Assembly (NCBI GenBank): GCA_947034885.2
Contig: OX344751.2
Coordinates: 12,710,001-12,774,000 of the forward strand
DNA length: 64,000 nt
Source: Thuidium tamariscinum
Lineage: Eukaryota > Streptophyta > Bryopsida > Hypnales > Thuidiaceae
Direction of reading: 5' to 3'
The translations under genes and the position numbers were made by a program. Below the pieces are notes generated by a model. It had not been told where the DNA came from, searched no databases, and saw only the letters and a list, made by a program, of their open reading frames with translations. Below, one piece after another: positions 35,747-47,574 of the stretch. Every line of letters begins with the position of its first letter. Positions within the stretch are counted from its first letter, which is position 1.

Positions 35747-36760
35747 TTGTATATATTTCATGTGGATTGTGATAAGAACCTTGGGACTTTGTACATTGAT
35801 TTGTCAAGACTAATTGAGGTGCCTTCCCTTTGTACATGTCATCGTTGTTTGCCTCGAACTAGAAATGAGGAGAAAGGTGCTAGTGCAACCATCACAACGA
35901 ACAATATTGAAGAGCAACACAACATTTCTCAAAGCTAGATGTGGAAAAAAGGGCTAGACAAAGAAGGCTTCTTCTATGGTGGATACAACATCCACTGAAA
36001 GACTTCCATGACTCCATTTCTACTTTAATGACCTATGGTTTATAGGGATGCAATAATTGAGCGAGGAGTGCTACACAATCATAACCCTACACAACTAGAG
36101 TCCAAGTGGGCATATCAAAAGAGGATGATTGGTGCATCGGATCAACATTGTGGGCTTGCAGTTGAGGGTGTGGGACGCAGTAGAGGAAGTAGGGCGAGAA
36201 GTCGTGCCTTGTATAATGGGGCCCATCATGGACCCTCTACTTTCTCATTGGAGAAGGTAGTCCCTAGACCTTCCATTTTCTTCACGCTGCCATTAATAAA
36301 GATAAAGGTGGACGGCGTAAGGCTCATACAGAGCGACTATAGTTATACACAGTGGGTCCTTTTCGACAAGGATTTAGCCTCCAAAATAAAAGAGTTTAGT
36401 TGTCGACTTGCGAAGGAGCTTGTATTTGACCACCCTAATTCTAGTGTAGTCCACCATGCCATTGTTGCCAAATCAACAACCAATGACAAATACATTGCCT
36501 AGTCCAACTTTGTAAAAATTGCTTTCATTGACATGCCATGGGGTGGGGAGCTATTGGAGACTCCATGTGGCACTGTTGTGGGACGAGTACTACAGAGTAT
36601 TATACAATCCAAAGGTGAACATCCTAGACTCTTATGTAATTTTGGAGTTGATTTCAGCACCCGAGAGGTCTTAAAAAAAGATTGTAAATTTATTGGCATA
36701 ATGTCAGTCAGTCATGATGCTGCTAATGAACTGTTCACGCACATACAAAATATACATTAG
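35747..36760 (+). pseudogene. Decayed coding stretch of unknown family
   Basis: One forward frame stays mostly open for 1 kb: 35747-35938, then 36035-36502 and, after a single TAG, 36533-36760. I do not recognise the product. The largest part (155 codons) has an Arg/Ser-rich stretch (GRSRGSRARSRAL) followed by a region with mixed charged and hydrophobic residues (WVLFDKDLASKIKEFSCRLA). After the stop the frame reads NFVKIAFIDMPWGGELLETP and on to a region ending NELFTHIQNIH, which looks protein-like. Base composition is richer in G+C than the flanks. It lies between transposons, so it may be an element-encoded protein or a captured gene fragment. Confidence 0.4.
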
Positions 36761-37269
36761 CTATTCCTTACATAGACCAATTTTCCTTGTCATCTTAGTA
36801 TTGTCAAATTCATTCGTTGGAATGTAAATTCAGTATCATCAATGAAGGTGTTTGAATTGTGAGTTCATGTTCAAGTACATGCTGTAGTCATGTAAGAAGA
36901 AAATGATCTAAATGTCATGTATATTAGAATGTTATGTTGTTGTCTTTTAGAGACTATGACTTACTCTATGTTTTCAATCATGAATGTCAAATATAAAGGG
37001 GGATTACACTAGTAGAAAGTTGTGACCAGAACAATAGAAAATCAATAGTTTTTTGTCATTCTGGATACATGCGGATTTTGTTGTTTTAGGCACTTCCATT
37101 TTTTTGACCAAATCAACAAAAATTTAACAAGTTGTGTAACTTCTAAAATCTACAATGTTTATAGATTTCTAACATCTAGAATTGTTAAGATGCTTGAAAT
37201 CTAGAAATGTCATAGATGGTTTGGATCACATGGTTTAAAAACTAGATATGTCCTAGATGGTTTGGATTG

Positions 37270-37539
37270 CAATCCAAGAAACCAGCGTTTTTGGTGATGG
37301 GCCCTAATTTATTATGACGGATTTTAGGTGATGTCAATGCTGACAACCCAAAATTTTTGTGTCAACAAAAATGTCCAATGTAACATCAATGTTAATATCA
37401 AAATATTGGACTGTCAACATTGATGTTACCTTGTACATTTTTGTTGGCGTATATTTTTTGGGTTGTCAACATTGACATCACCTAAAATTCGTCATAAAAA
37501 ATTAGGACTCGTCACCTAAAACATGGGTTTCTTATAGTG
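37270..37539. mobile_element. CACTA-type hairpin MITE (270 bp), nested
   Basis: The right end, read inwards, is CACTATAAGAAACCCATG, a good CACTA terminus; the left end CAATCCAAGAAACC is a mutated match. TTG flanks both sides (37267-37269 and 37540-37542). The arms pair over about 120 bp (CCTAATTT, TATGACGGATTTTAGGTG, ATGTCAATGYTGACAACCC, CAACAAAAATGT, AACATCAATGTT). A relative with almost perfect arms lies at 55517-55732. Confidence 0.8.
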
Positions 37540-37779
37540 TTGCATGGTCTCAAATCTAGATATGTCTTGGATTTTAGAAATTTAGATATGTTCTAGATGG
37601 TTTGGATTACATGAACTAAAATCTAGATATGTTCTAGATTTAAGATATCTCATAGTGACTCATATTTTCAATTCACTCGTAGAGTGTACAAAACGACTTA
37701 GAAATGTCAAAAAAAAGAAACGTTGCAAAAAACACATCTACAATTGAACTTCCCTTGACTAAAATGCTTCTCAATCACT

Positions 37780-38280
37780 CATAACTCCTTGGATTGATAT
37801 GAAATTTTCATTATATAAACTAGACTTGTATGCAAAACTTTTCCAACAAATTTTATTGAAAACAAACGTTGTATGAGGAAGATATAAGCCGCTGAAGTTC
37901 ATTGTACAATCTAAAAATGTCTTGATTTTGAACTTCGAATGGATCTCAAAAATTCAAGACAACTTGGATTGACATGAAAATTTTACTACAAAAACTAGAC
38001 TTTAGGAAGAACAAAACCTAACAAATTTTATTGAAAACAAAATTTTTATGAAGAAGATACAGTCTCCCAAAGTTGCACCCATCAAAATGCAATTTGGTAA
38101 ACTTAAATTAAAACTATAAACTTTGAATGTCTTTCAAAAAATCAATATCTATTGGATTGATGTGTAAATTTTACCACATAAAATAGAATAGTATGTGCAA
38201 CTTTTCCAACAAATTTTATTGTATTTGAACATTGGATGCAAAAAGTTACAATACTTTGAATTGTACCTCTAAACTATGTG
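37780..38280. repeat. Three tandem copies of a ~180-bp unit
   Basis: Each copy begins near GGATTGAYATG (37791, 37966, 38154), then has ATTTTACYACA, AACTAGACTT-like, ACTTTTCCAACAAATTTTATTG and GAAGATA-like blocks. Steps are 175 and 188 bp. The unit lies inside the CACTA-like element and resembles in style the repeats at 54810-55220. Confidence 0.7.
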
Positions 38281-38356
38281 AGGACACTTCAAAGTCCCCT
38301 TAGTTAGGCGATGAGGGGAAAAGTAACAATTTTATATTATTATTGAATATGTAAGT

Positions 38357-38429
38357 TGAACCTTGGTGTAGTGGTTAAGTGCAATGGTTTATGATTGAGA
38401 GGTCTTGAGTTCAAACCTTGGCTCCTCCA
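38357..38429 (+). repeat. tRNA-like sequence (SINE head or tRNA relic)
   Basis: An A-box-like TGGTGTAGTGG at 38365-38375 and a B-box-like GAGTTCAAACC at 38407-38417 are spaced as in a tRNA gene and are followed by TTGGCTCCTCCA. The T arm pairs only with several G-U pairs and the acceptor stem does not pair well, so a functional tRNA is unlikely. A tRNA-derived SINE head or a decayed tRNA copy is the best reading. Confidence 0.45.
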
Positions 38430-38730
38430 CTTGGTGTTGGGGTAGTTGACCAAATTGTTGATGTGTCTGTTAACATAGTTTGATCAAATTGTTGACATGG
38501 AAGTCAACACAATTTGACCAAATTGCTGATGTGGAAATTGAATTTTCTAAATTTTTCAATTTTTTAACATTTATAAAAAAAATTGTTGTCCAAATTAACA
38601 AAGAAGGACAATACTGACAATAGATGTCTATAGAATATTGACTAAAATGTCACAACCAAATCAATTGAATTAGACAACAAGTTTGTATTTAATTTTTGTT
38701 GTTTTGAACACTCCGTTTCTACTAGTATTA

Positions 38731-41029
38731 TCCTAGTCTCCAATATTTTGTCGTCTCCCAATCACCTATAATTTGGAATCTTGGGCCATGTTAATGCTAG
38801 CTAAGAGTACGGGATGCAAGGGCATTTTGACAAGAAAGATCAAGTGTCCTCTGAATGCACTTGTTCTAATACAAAGAGTAGGAAGTAGTCTCTTCTTTGT
38901 ATCCAATATAGGTTGTAGTGGAACAAACTCATAGCACCAACGAGCCTTCTTCAAAGGATGATTAGAAACTCGATATGTAGGACTTTTGTTTATCAGAGGA
39001 TGGTATTCTTCTAGAGACTTGGTTCAAGGGGGATGGCCAAAAAATGATATAACTTCATTATTAGGTGAGCTAGGACTATATAGAGACAGAGTGATAGACC
39101 CCAAGCGGCAGACAAAGAATTCATGACAAAGTACAATGAAACAAATTGGCATGCTAAGACGTAGACATTTTTACTGCAGCGTCCATTTTGTGGCCCAACT
39201 CCTAGATCAACTAAAGAACTTGGTACAGAGGCCATGCAACCTATCAATTGCTTTGTTTGCTTACACTAAAAAAAACATGTCCGCCACAGCCAACTGCAAT
39301 GCAATTGCATGTCCTATACAACTTCCCTACAACTATAGTCCTCTATATTTGTACCAAATTTGATGTCTACATTGTTGTAGTTGCAAAATAGTTGCAAAAT
39401 GAAGTTTAGGATTACAAGATTGAAAAAAAATTGTGAGGTATTCTACATTCAATATTCATGGGCAATTGCAAGCTAGAGTGACCCAACATTTACTGTTCCA
39501 ATCCATTTTCTTGTTGATTTTACTTTCATTTTTGAAGATTAAAAAAGCATATGGTATAATTTTAATCAAAAGGACTCATTAATATATTGTATACTTAATA
39601 TATTACAATCTTCAATAAGTAAATTAAATAAGTTTTCAATATTTTACGTATTATGGACTATTTAGTTTTCACTTGAGGACTGTCACAGTCCATTGATTTT
39701 TATGAAATGACTCTTGAATTTATATGAAAATATAAAATATCCTTTCTATATTTGAAGAATATGAAAACTATATTGGTACAAATGGAATTGTTGTGTGATT
39801 TAATGCAATTTATGTTTTATTCTTTGAAGAAAGGACTTTTATGTATCATTATTTCATCAGTAATAGTGTTGATTTTGTGAGTTACATTAGACATACCTAA
39901 AATCAACTTTATGCAAATCTATCTTTTCAATATTATTGTAATAAGTATCTCTAAGGGTGGTCAAACTTTCAATTGAGTGGATTTTCATTATAACCAATTC
40001 TACAATTTATTGAAATAAATACAAATTTGATGTTATTTTTGAATTTTTTTTTAATAAAATTATAAAAATAAAATTTCAAAATAAAATTCATTTATTTCTT
40101 TTATAAACTATAAAGAATTTATAGGAAAAAAATCAAAAGATTTTGAAATCATATGCAAAAGAATGAAATGGACTTGTATAGTTGCACTTTTGCCACATTT
40201 GGGACACTCTAGCTTGCAATTGCCCTCATCACAGTTGTTGACTAGTATTTGTGCAACTATTGTGCAACTACAATGCAATTGTGTGACCAATTGTCAACTA
40301 CTGTGCAACTAGCATTCAACTAGAAAGTAACTATAGTGCAATTGAGAAACAATTAGTATACAATTAGAAAACAACAAGGATTAAGTCTTATATCAATTAT
40401 CCCATATCAATTGTTAGGGATACCATTAGATTGTACATTTTTATAACTTGTAGATTTCTATAATCTATAGAAATCTACAAAAATGTAAAATTTCTAAAGT
40501 AGTCAAATCTATCAATATCAATATTTGGATTGCTAAAATCTAAAAAAGAAGATAGATTAAAAATTTTAAAATCTACTAATCAGTGAGATTAAAATTTCAA
40601 AATCTACAAATAAACTAATTGCAAGCTAGTTGCAAACCAATCGCAACAAGCAAGTTCTACATCAAAAGAATCCATTGATGATGTTTAACAAAGGTTGTCG
40701 AATGATAAACAACCTTTTAGCTTTTTCCAACTAACTTACAACTAATGCGACTTGTCTACTACAAGTCTACAACCATTATGCTGACTACGTAGACCATAAG
40801 ACTGGGAAATGCAAGGGAAGTGTACCACCATCATCTCTTATAACGTTATCAAATTATTAACAATTTTGCGACATCATCATTCTTATGGAAATTAGGAAGT
40901 AGTCTGCCATTAGGAACTATTGGTGTCAAGTTCGAAGTACGCTTTCTTGTGATGATATTGTATAGATGATAAGCAAATTTTGTTTTTTGTACATTCTACA
41001 ATGTCTCCACATGGTGCCAAAGGGCTCTT
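38731..41029. other. A+T-rich gene-free region with GTTGCA-rich patches
   Basis: No gene is supported. Patches rich in TGCAACTA or its complement occur at about 39290-39400, 40236-40400 and 40610-40780. Such subterminal motif clusters are typical of CACTA and hAT elements, and a CACTA-like start (CACTAAAAAAAACATG) sits at 39265, but I could not find the matching end. Confidence 0.35.
40236..40400. repeat. Cluster of GTGCAACTA-type short repeats
   Basis: GTGCAACTA or close variants occur at least four times (around 40250, 40262, 40300 and 40340), mixed with AATTG repeats. It may be a subterminal transposase-binding region of an undefined element. Confidence 0.4.
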
Positions 41030-41360
41030 TTATTACAAATAAAGCCAATCCAACATATGACCCTCTAGGAAAGTGTGGTTGGATCATTGAAACAGTGACA
41101 ACTAATTCAAAAGCACTTTGAAACCCTAGTCCTTACATTATCATTGATGGGTGTATGGTAGCATATAATGGAAAGTCCTGTGTTTTCAAACAGTACATGC
41201 CATTGAAGCCCATTGCACATGGGATCAAATTGTGGATTCGATCTAGCCAATAGTTCCACAAAGTTTGTGTGGAATATGGATGTGTATGTGGGAGCAGAAA
41301 ATAAACGGTAAGGAAAACTATACAAGCCTCCTCCAATGGATATGGGAGCTGTGGTTGTGA
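41030..41360 (+). pseudogene. PiggyBac transposase fragment
   Basis: Translation in one frame gives PTYDPLGKCGWIIETV, a TGA, then NPSPYIIIDGCMVAYNGK, SCVFKQYMPLKPIAHGIKLW and, past a TAG, a VEYG segment. This matches the PiggyBac transposase core (usual pattern: LGK..., then (I/V)DE(Q/S)MV.F.GR...KQYMP.KP...G.K.W). The first catalytic aspartate is present (D in IIIDG) while the next residue, usually Glu, is Gly. Two in-frame stops and missing flanks show it is dead. PiggyBac elements use TTAA target sites; no ends were found here. A separate C-terminal fragment lies at 52590-53300. Confidence 0.75.
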
Positions 41361-42414
41361 TGCACCTCACAATTGGCATGGTGGAAGTCAGGGCTTTTTT
41401 TTCTAGCGAAACCTAGCCAGATTGCACCAAGAAAAAACACCTTGCAAAATGCAAGTGGTGAAAAAATAATCCTTAAACTAGGACTTCACTATGACAAATG
41501 TGTAGTTTCTGACTTGAGTGCTAGAGGTGCTTTAAGAGTCCCTTTTACCAAGCACCATCTCTCCAGCTCACGCAAACAATAAAATTGTCAGGCAACCGTT
41601 GTTCCTATTGAGTTGCTAGCTGTAGCAAAGGTTGTACAAATGTTGTGGAGCCCTCATCATCAAGGTTTGGCCATGGTAGTTGTTGCTTCTTGCCATTGTT
41701 GCACGACCAAAACTTCCAAATTTTGCCACTTTTGCTCCTTGCAACTTTGAGATGTATCTAGTCCTACCATTATAGAAATAGACTTGTGCGCTAGATTTTG
41801 TAGCCATTCACCGCTCCTTATCGCCAAAGGAGAAGTAAGTTGTTTAGGGTAGTGAATATAGCATAGAGCAAAACTATAGAAGTGCAGGACGTTCGTCTTC
41901 TGGTTGAGGGTTTAGGGTGGCAGAGTATTGAGAGCAGATTTTGTGCAAGATGTAACGTTTATGAACATTGGGCAAAGGGTAGGTTCACTGGGTTGTAGTT
42001 AAGGATGCTGGTGTATTGGATTTTTTTGGTAGCTACAATGTTTGCTATGGAGAGTTCAAGTGGCAGCTATTCAATGTCAAATGAAGGTCAAGTGATTTCA
42101 GATGCCTGGAGTCATGAAGGTTCTATTATTCTTGTGCAATTTGTAAAATGTGGCTTGACTGGCTTCCCTTGTGCAATTGGGTATAATTTTTCAAGGTTGT
42201 TCTTATTAAATAGTGCACATTGTCATTGTTATTACTTTCTTCTTCACTAGAAGGTATTAGGGTTTGCGTGTTTCTTCTCATCTACTCATTTTGCTAGGAT
42301 TTACTGCATCAAATCAAGTCTGTGATAAATCGTGGTCATGTTGGACAAGCAAATGGTGGAGGTGGGTGTCGCCTCAGGGTCTTCCAACATCCCAAATCTA
42401 GCGAAGTTCACTAT
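41361..42414. other. Gene-free stretch following the PiggyBac fragment
   Basis: The sequence is a little G+C-richer than average and may include unrecognisable decayed element DNA. ORFs of 60-81 codons show no known motif. Confidence 0.35.
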
Positions 42415-42970
42415 AAGAAATCCGGGTTTTTTTTGGTGTCAAGAAAAACGATAGATTTGACATTGGAATGTGTGTGATGTTTTATCACGTCAAAACGGAC
42501 ATTGATTTACTTGCGTTAATTTTAACGTGCCAAAAACATGCTATGCTAATGAAAACATGGCATGTTAAACCTTGAACATAAAAAAATATATTGGTCAATG
42601 GGGGCCTCAAAGCTTGCCATGTGGCTGCCACCTAAGTGCAAGAATGCCAACATGGAAGATTTTTCATCCATTGCCCGTAGATGATGTGGCACATGACATA
42701 GTAGTGACATGGCATACCACGTGGCAATCAAAAAATTAGATGATGTGGCATCCAAATATACTGAGGTGGCATGCCACGTCAACACAATTTTGTACCACTT
42801 GAAAATATCAAACTATTTTTAGAGATGTCAACTTTGACATTTTAATGATTTTTGGGATGGTAGCTTAGACATCCACACATTTTATGAGATGATTTTTGAG
42901 ACATCAACGTGAACATCAAGATGTTTTGCAATGTTCACTTAAATGTTGACATTTCTTAATAAATGCATAT
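42415..42970. mobile_element. Possible CACTA-like terminus and remnant
   Basis: CACTATAAGAAATCCGGGTT at 42415 closely matches the CACTA end of the nested MITE at 37270-37539. The following 500 bp repeats ATGTGGCAT and TGCCACGTG-type motifs and ATGTTGACAT-like blocks. No matching right end was found, so the limit is arbitrary. Confidence 0.4.
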
Positions 42971-43154
42971 TGGATTGTCTAATTTTATTCAGGTGAAAAA
43001 AATGATGTCATGTCTGACAACCTAATAATTGAATGCAATGCAAAACATGGTGTCAATATGTACAATCCCATCTTTCCACCATAATGCACATATGAATTTA
43101 AAAATAATCACCAAATACATATGCAATGCAAGTATAATGTCTACTAAAGCATGT

Positions 43155-43325
43155 CATGTCCAATGAAGCATCATATAATACATTGTACACTGCATACAAA
43201 ATTCCATACATCACTTACAATATTCCGTATATCATATACAATACATCATTCACACACCATATACCATACTTATTACTCCATACAATTTACACATTACAAT
43301 ATACACCATATTTCACCTCAAAAGG
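43155..43325. repeat. Degenerate CATACA/ATACCA low-complexity tract
   Basis: About 170 bp with almost no G on the top strand, built from degenerate ATACA, CATAC and TCACA motifs. It keeps overlapping short frames open; these are not genes. Confidence 0.6.
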
Positions 43326-43849
43326 CATTTGCCTTTGAATATGTAAGGAAGAAAACTCGAGCTCTTTATACATGTTCGAGGGTGGAAGGTAAGACAAACC
43401 ATATGGGACATTGTGCTAAAATGCAGAAATTGGGGTTACAAGTGCATTTTTAGACCAGATTTAGGCATAGTAGAGCAACTTTTTTCAAAATACTTTCAAC
43501 TAAGAAAAGTTGGTGATTTAAGCTGAGTTTCATCTCCAAAAATCTGTTTTAGATTTCAAGCCTTTAACTAAAAGTTATGGGCAAATTTAAGAGACTAATT
43601 AAAAGGGGCAATTTCTTTGACATTTTTTTGACATTTTCATTAACATTAAATCTAACGTCCTTTCAAAACTAGTGATGTTGTAGAAGACATGTCATTCCTT
43701 ATTACATTGTTGTACATGATGTCTCAATGGACATGTTCATGTTGTTCACAACATTCAAACAAAGTCATTTGTTTTATAATTTTATTTCTACATCCTAAAA
43801 GAGATATCTTTTTAATAAACATGAATTTCAACCTACAATTTTGAGCTTC

Positions 43850-44281
43850 ATCTAATAATAACTATAAGTTTCTATTACCAAAAACTTTCATCTCAAATAA
43901 CAAGTGGTATGTATTTTAAAAAAGGTTGAAAAATGAATTGAAATAACATGTTTTTAAACTCAAATAGTTATAGAGATCACATTCAGATGACTATTGCATC
44001 AACAATTAAGGAAAATAAACTTTCAATATGAGTTATTTTTTAGAATGTTTCGTTGAATTTTTAAACATTTTTTCCTTATATAATATAGGGATGAAGAAGT
44101 TATTTTTATCTTTATAATGTATCTTTATTTCTTGAAAAATTTGTAATTATTTATTGTAAACAAGAAAAAATGTGAATAATTCCAAACATAAACTTTCAAA
44201 GTAGTAAAATCTATTCATATTTTCTTGAAGAATTTAAATGTACTCCTTATGTATAAGTATCTATAAGCAAATAAGTATATA

Positions 44282-44328
<47 letters not shown>

Positions 44329-44510
44329 TTACATAACATTTAAGCAATCTACCTTCTTTAAAAATATAAAAAGATTTTACAACTTTGAAAGTTTGTGTTT
44401 GGAATTATCAATATTTATTTTTTCAATGTAATTAGTTACAAATTTTTGAAATAATGGAATACACTATAGAATTAAAAATAAGACACTCGTACATTACTAT
44501 GTTAGATAAA
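43850..44510. repeat. Large imperfect inverted repeat around a TA microsatellite
   Basis: The segment near 44135-44215 (AAAATGTGAATAATTCCAAAC, then AAACTTTCAAAGT) pairs with 44360-44440 (ACTTTGAAAGTTTGTGTTTG, then GAATTAT). The centre is a TA run. Related blocks occur at 1405-1730. A decayed fold-back element is the likely origin. Confidence 0.55.
44275..44326. repeat. TA microsatellite
   Basis: About 25 TA units with one TGTA interruption. It lies at the centre of the inverted repeat at 43850-44510 and would form a cruciform easily. Confidence 0.9.
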
Positions 44511-46625
44511 AAATTGTTATAAACAAGAATGAAAAATTGCAAAAAATTATTCTCTATTAAAAATCAATTGCAAAATAACTATGAAAAAAGAGAACAATGT
44601 GGAATTTTTTAAATTTTTGTTAAAGACTTATGCAGTCCTAAGAAGTGGCACTCTCTTATATTTTGCATAAACCTACAGTAATGACTTATTTAAAAGGGGA
44701 CTATTTACCTTGCAAATTCATGAAAAGACATAGTATTTTTTATATTAAAGATAAATGTTGGTGATTAATTATTTGCATCATATTGGTAATTATAATTTTT
44801 TTGGTGGGCATTCTAAAATAGAATGTATTACTTATACCCTAAAAGACCATTTCCCTTTGAGGGACAAATGGAATTTTGGGCAGGTTTCTACGAGTTCAAA
44901 TTTTATTCTGATTTCTTTTTTTAAAATCTTGAAGATATAAATATTTATTGTCTTTAAGGGAATACAATTTTTTTTCAATTGATGCCTAGAAATAAAATTT
45001 ATACTCCAAATCACTCAAAATAAGGGAGATCAGGCAACAAAACAAATTTTAAAAATTTGAGTTTTAAGAAAAATAACTTGTAGAATTCAATTTTGAATGC
45101 AATTTTTACTATTTAAAAAAAAAAATTGCCACATGGTTTATTTTTCTTGATAGAACAATCCCACCATTGGGATTAGTGCATTCTAATTCCACCTTCAAGA
45201 TATTAATTATTTAACTTTTTCCTCTATTTCATACCTACTTCTATACAACAATTTCTTAAAGAATAAAAATTAAGTTTTGTACTTTTTTTTCCCTAGAGTC
45301 TCAACTCAATTATACACCTCAAAGATTTAAAGCTCAAAACTCTATAGTGCAAAAAAATAAAGTTAAGAAGGCTCAAAGTCAAAAAATCCAATCCCACAAT
45401 GTGCTAAAAAACTTGTTTTTTTTCACATTAAGTGTAAAGATCTTGCAATCTATATTGTCAAAAATTTTGAAATTTCTTTCACACATTCTCATACTAGTTA
45501 GGTATAAGATACTATGGTTAGATTTGCAAAAAAAATAGTTTTCAAATTTTTGTACTCTTTGCTATAGAAATAGAAATTTTTATTTATTTTTTCACAAAAA
45601 ATAAGACCTTGGTCCTTTAGGGATTATACCTCACTATTTTCCCATAGACCCTAATCTTTTCTTACATCCCATTTTTTTCCCTTAGATATTAAATTTTAAA
45701 GTATTTTTTGCATATGTCATATGTACCTTGAAATGAAGTACTCTATTTAGAATATGGGCAAAATTTTATGACGAATCACCCCATTCATGAATACATTTAA
45801 AGCTTCATATCATAATCTATAACCTTTTTTTTAGTTATTCATATTTGTATATACTATTTTATATGTACTCTTCACATAATTTATAGTATTATGTCTAATT
45901 CTATAGTATATGTAATCTTGTATGTTTCACAATTTTAAAGCACCCTATGATAAATATAATTTGCTTACAAATTTTACATGCAATGAATATATTAAACCTT
46001 ATACATTATTACACGTTGTTCTTATGTTTTTCAACAATGCTTCCCTCCCAACTTCCCAAGTTGTAGTCAATTGTCAATTCTAAGAGAAGGAAGAAATATA
46101 CGATGTTATAATTTTAGTAAGGGAAATTTGTTTGGAAGTTTAGAACTGGAATTGCAATTTATGGTTGGATTGATTTTGTTTGTTTTCTTCTGTTGGTGTT
46201 AAGTTGCATTGTGATTTACAATTTAATACACCTTTTATAATACTGTCATTGTTGTGAATAATATTTGATGATGAAGTTAATAAGCAAGGCATCCAAATCT
46301 AATTAGTCTTTTGCAAATGATTGATATGGTTTTATATTATGTTTGAAAGTATTTTTTGTAATGTGCATAATTAATAAAATATATACTTTAGAAGTCTGGA
46401 ATTGAAACCATGGATGGATTAATAAATAAATCAAACAATACATTGATCAATTAATTAAACATAACTGATTGATTAATGAACCAGACAATACATCAATTAT
46501 TGATCCAACTTATTATCCAAACAGTTCAGTGATACAAGAACCATATATTTAGTCAACTCGTCAAGTTGCTTAACAATCTATTCAGAAAATAATAAAACAA
46601 ACAAAACAGCTTATTAACCAAGTTG
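44511..46625. other. A+T-rich gene-free region
   Basis: No gene is supported. The stretch 45420-45540 (CTTGCAATCTATATTGTC, TTTTGAAATTTCTTTCACA, ACTATGGTTAGATTTGCAAA) resembles blocks at 17700-17800 and, inverted, at 54810-55200, so it is a member of a dispersed family. Confidence 0.4.
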
Positions 46626-46697
46626 CATTGATCAAGTTATTAATCAATTCATTGATCAAGTTACTATTCAGTTCATTAATCAAGTTACTAATCATCC
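46626..46697. repeat. 24-bp minisatellite, three copies
   Basis: The unit CATTRATCAAGTTAYTAATCA plus RTTC is repeated three times with few changes, within a longer stretch (46400-46800) full of ATTGATTAA-type words. Confidence 0.75.
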
Positions 46698-46819
46698 CAT
46701 TAAATAATAAACAAAATAGTTGTCCATTGATTGATTAACTAAATTGCCTATTGATCCTTTGTTTTTTGAATTGAACAATTAATTTGATAAAACATGATCA
46801 ATCAATTGCTGGGTATGTA

Positions 46820-47091
46820 AGGTGGGTACACCTAAAAGTGCCACTTTTTGGTACTGTGCCTAGTGACTATTACTGATCTGATCAAATTTTCATATAGTAT
46901 TCTTGGCAAGTGAAAGCACATTCCAATGCACCAAAAAATGTAGCATTTGGATACAGTATGCAAAAGTTATTAAGGTTCAAAGTCTATTTGTAAAAGCGCT
47001 CCAGCCAAATAGGTACATAATGGAATTCAGAAATGTACAGCAACTATAGATGGCACTTTTAGGTGAGGTGCAATTTTAGGTGTACCCACCT
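46820..47091. mobile_element. 272-bp mariner-type MITE, copy 2
   Basis: The ends AGGTGGGTACACCTAAAA are inverted repeats flanked by TA on both sides (46818-46819 and 47092-47093). It aligns over its full length with the element at 18542-18813 in the opposite orientation. Confidence 0.85.
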
Positions 47092-47265
47092 TATGTAGCA
47101 TGATGAATGTGATCCATTAACTTACTTATTAGGTATGCAACTAGTGGGAACCTCTTCAAACTTTGCTAAACAATTCAAAAAAATTTACACAGCTGAAAGT
47201 ATATCTAACAAGGTTTTTTTTTGGTTTTTAGACAATTGTTTATGTGGCTTTCCTTTCAAGACATA

Positions 47266-47565
47266 ACATTCAGTAGTAGGAGAGCAGACTACCTTTTGCT
47301 CTCCCGGAAGTAATGAAATTTTAGTTTCTCTAAAGCCCTAACATCAGGCTGAATATTAGTTCACTGAATTGAATTAACTCGCCTCAGAGACAATTAACAT
47401 CCAATTAGGCATGCCCAATTGAATTTCAGAACCTACATACCCTGACAAGCCTGCCTGCACAAATGAGAATGCAAATCAGTAGTTATTGATTTTGACGAAA
47501 TGATGTGAAATATTCCACATCATTCCGTCGAGAATGAAGCAGTCTGCTCTCCTGCTACTGAATGT
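47266..47565. mobile_element. 300-bp MITE with ACATTCAGTAG ends
   Basis: The ends ACATTCAGTAGTAGGAGAGC and (reverse complement) ACATTCAGTAGCAGGAGAGC continue to AGACT, giving 25-bp inverted repeats with one mismatch. TA flanks both sides, and the longer flank pairing ATAACATT/AATGTTAT includes it. No coding capacity; mariner-type by its TA site. Confidence 0.75.
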
Positions 47566-47574
47566 TATGGAAGG

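Larger units (their letters stand above)
37007..38727. mobile_element. CACTA-like non-autonomous element (1.72 kb)
   Basis: The left end CACTAGTAGAAA and the right end TTTCTACTAGTA are near-perfect inverted repeats with the CACTA signature (the last base is A instead of G). The trinucleotide TTA flanks both ends (37004-37006 and 38728-38730), as expected for this superfamily. Inside are a nested 270-bp hairpin element (37270-37539), three tandem copies of a ~180-bp unit and a tRNA-like box pair. No transposase is visible. Confidence 0.65.

Noticed and set aside
38357..38429. Functional tRNA gene
   Set aside because: A and B boxes are present but the acceptor stem does not pair and the T arm needs several G-U pairs, so it is listed only as a tRNA-like relic.
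43151..43453. 100-codon ORF rich in His, Ile and Thr
   Set aside because: It comes from the degenerate CATACA tract, which leaves several frames open.
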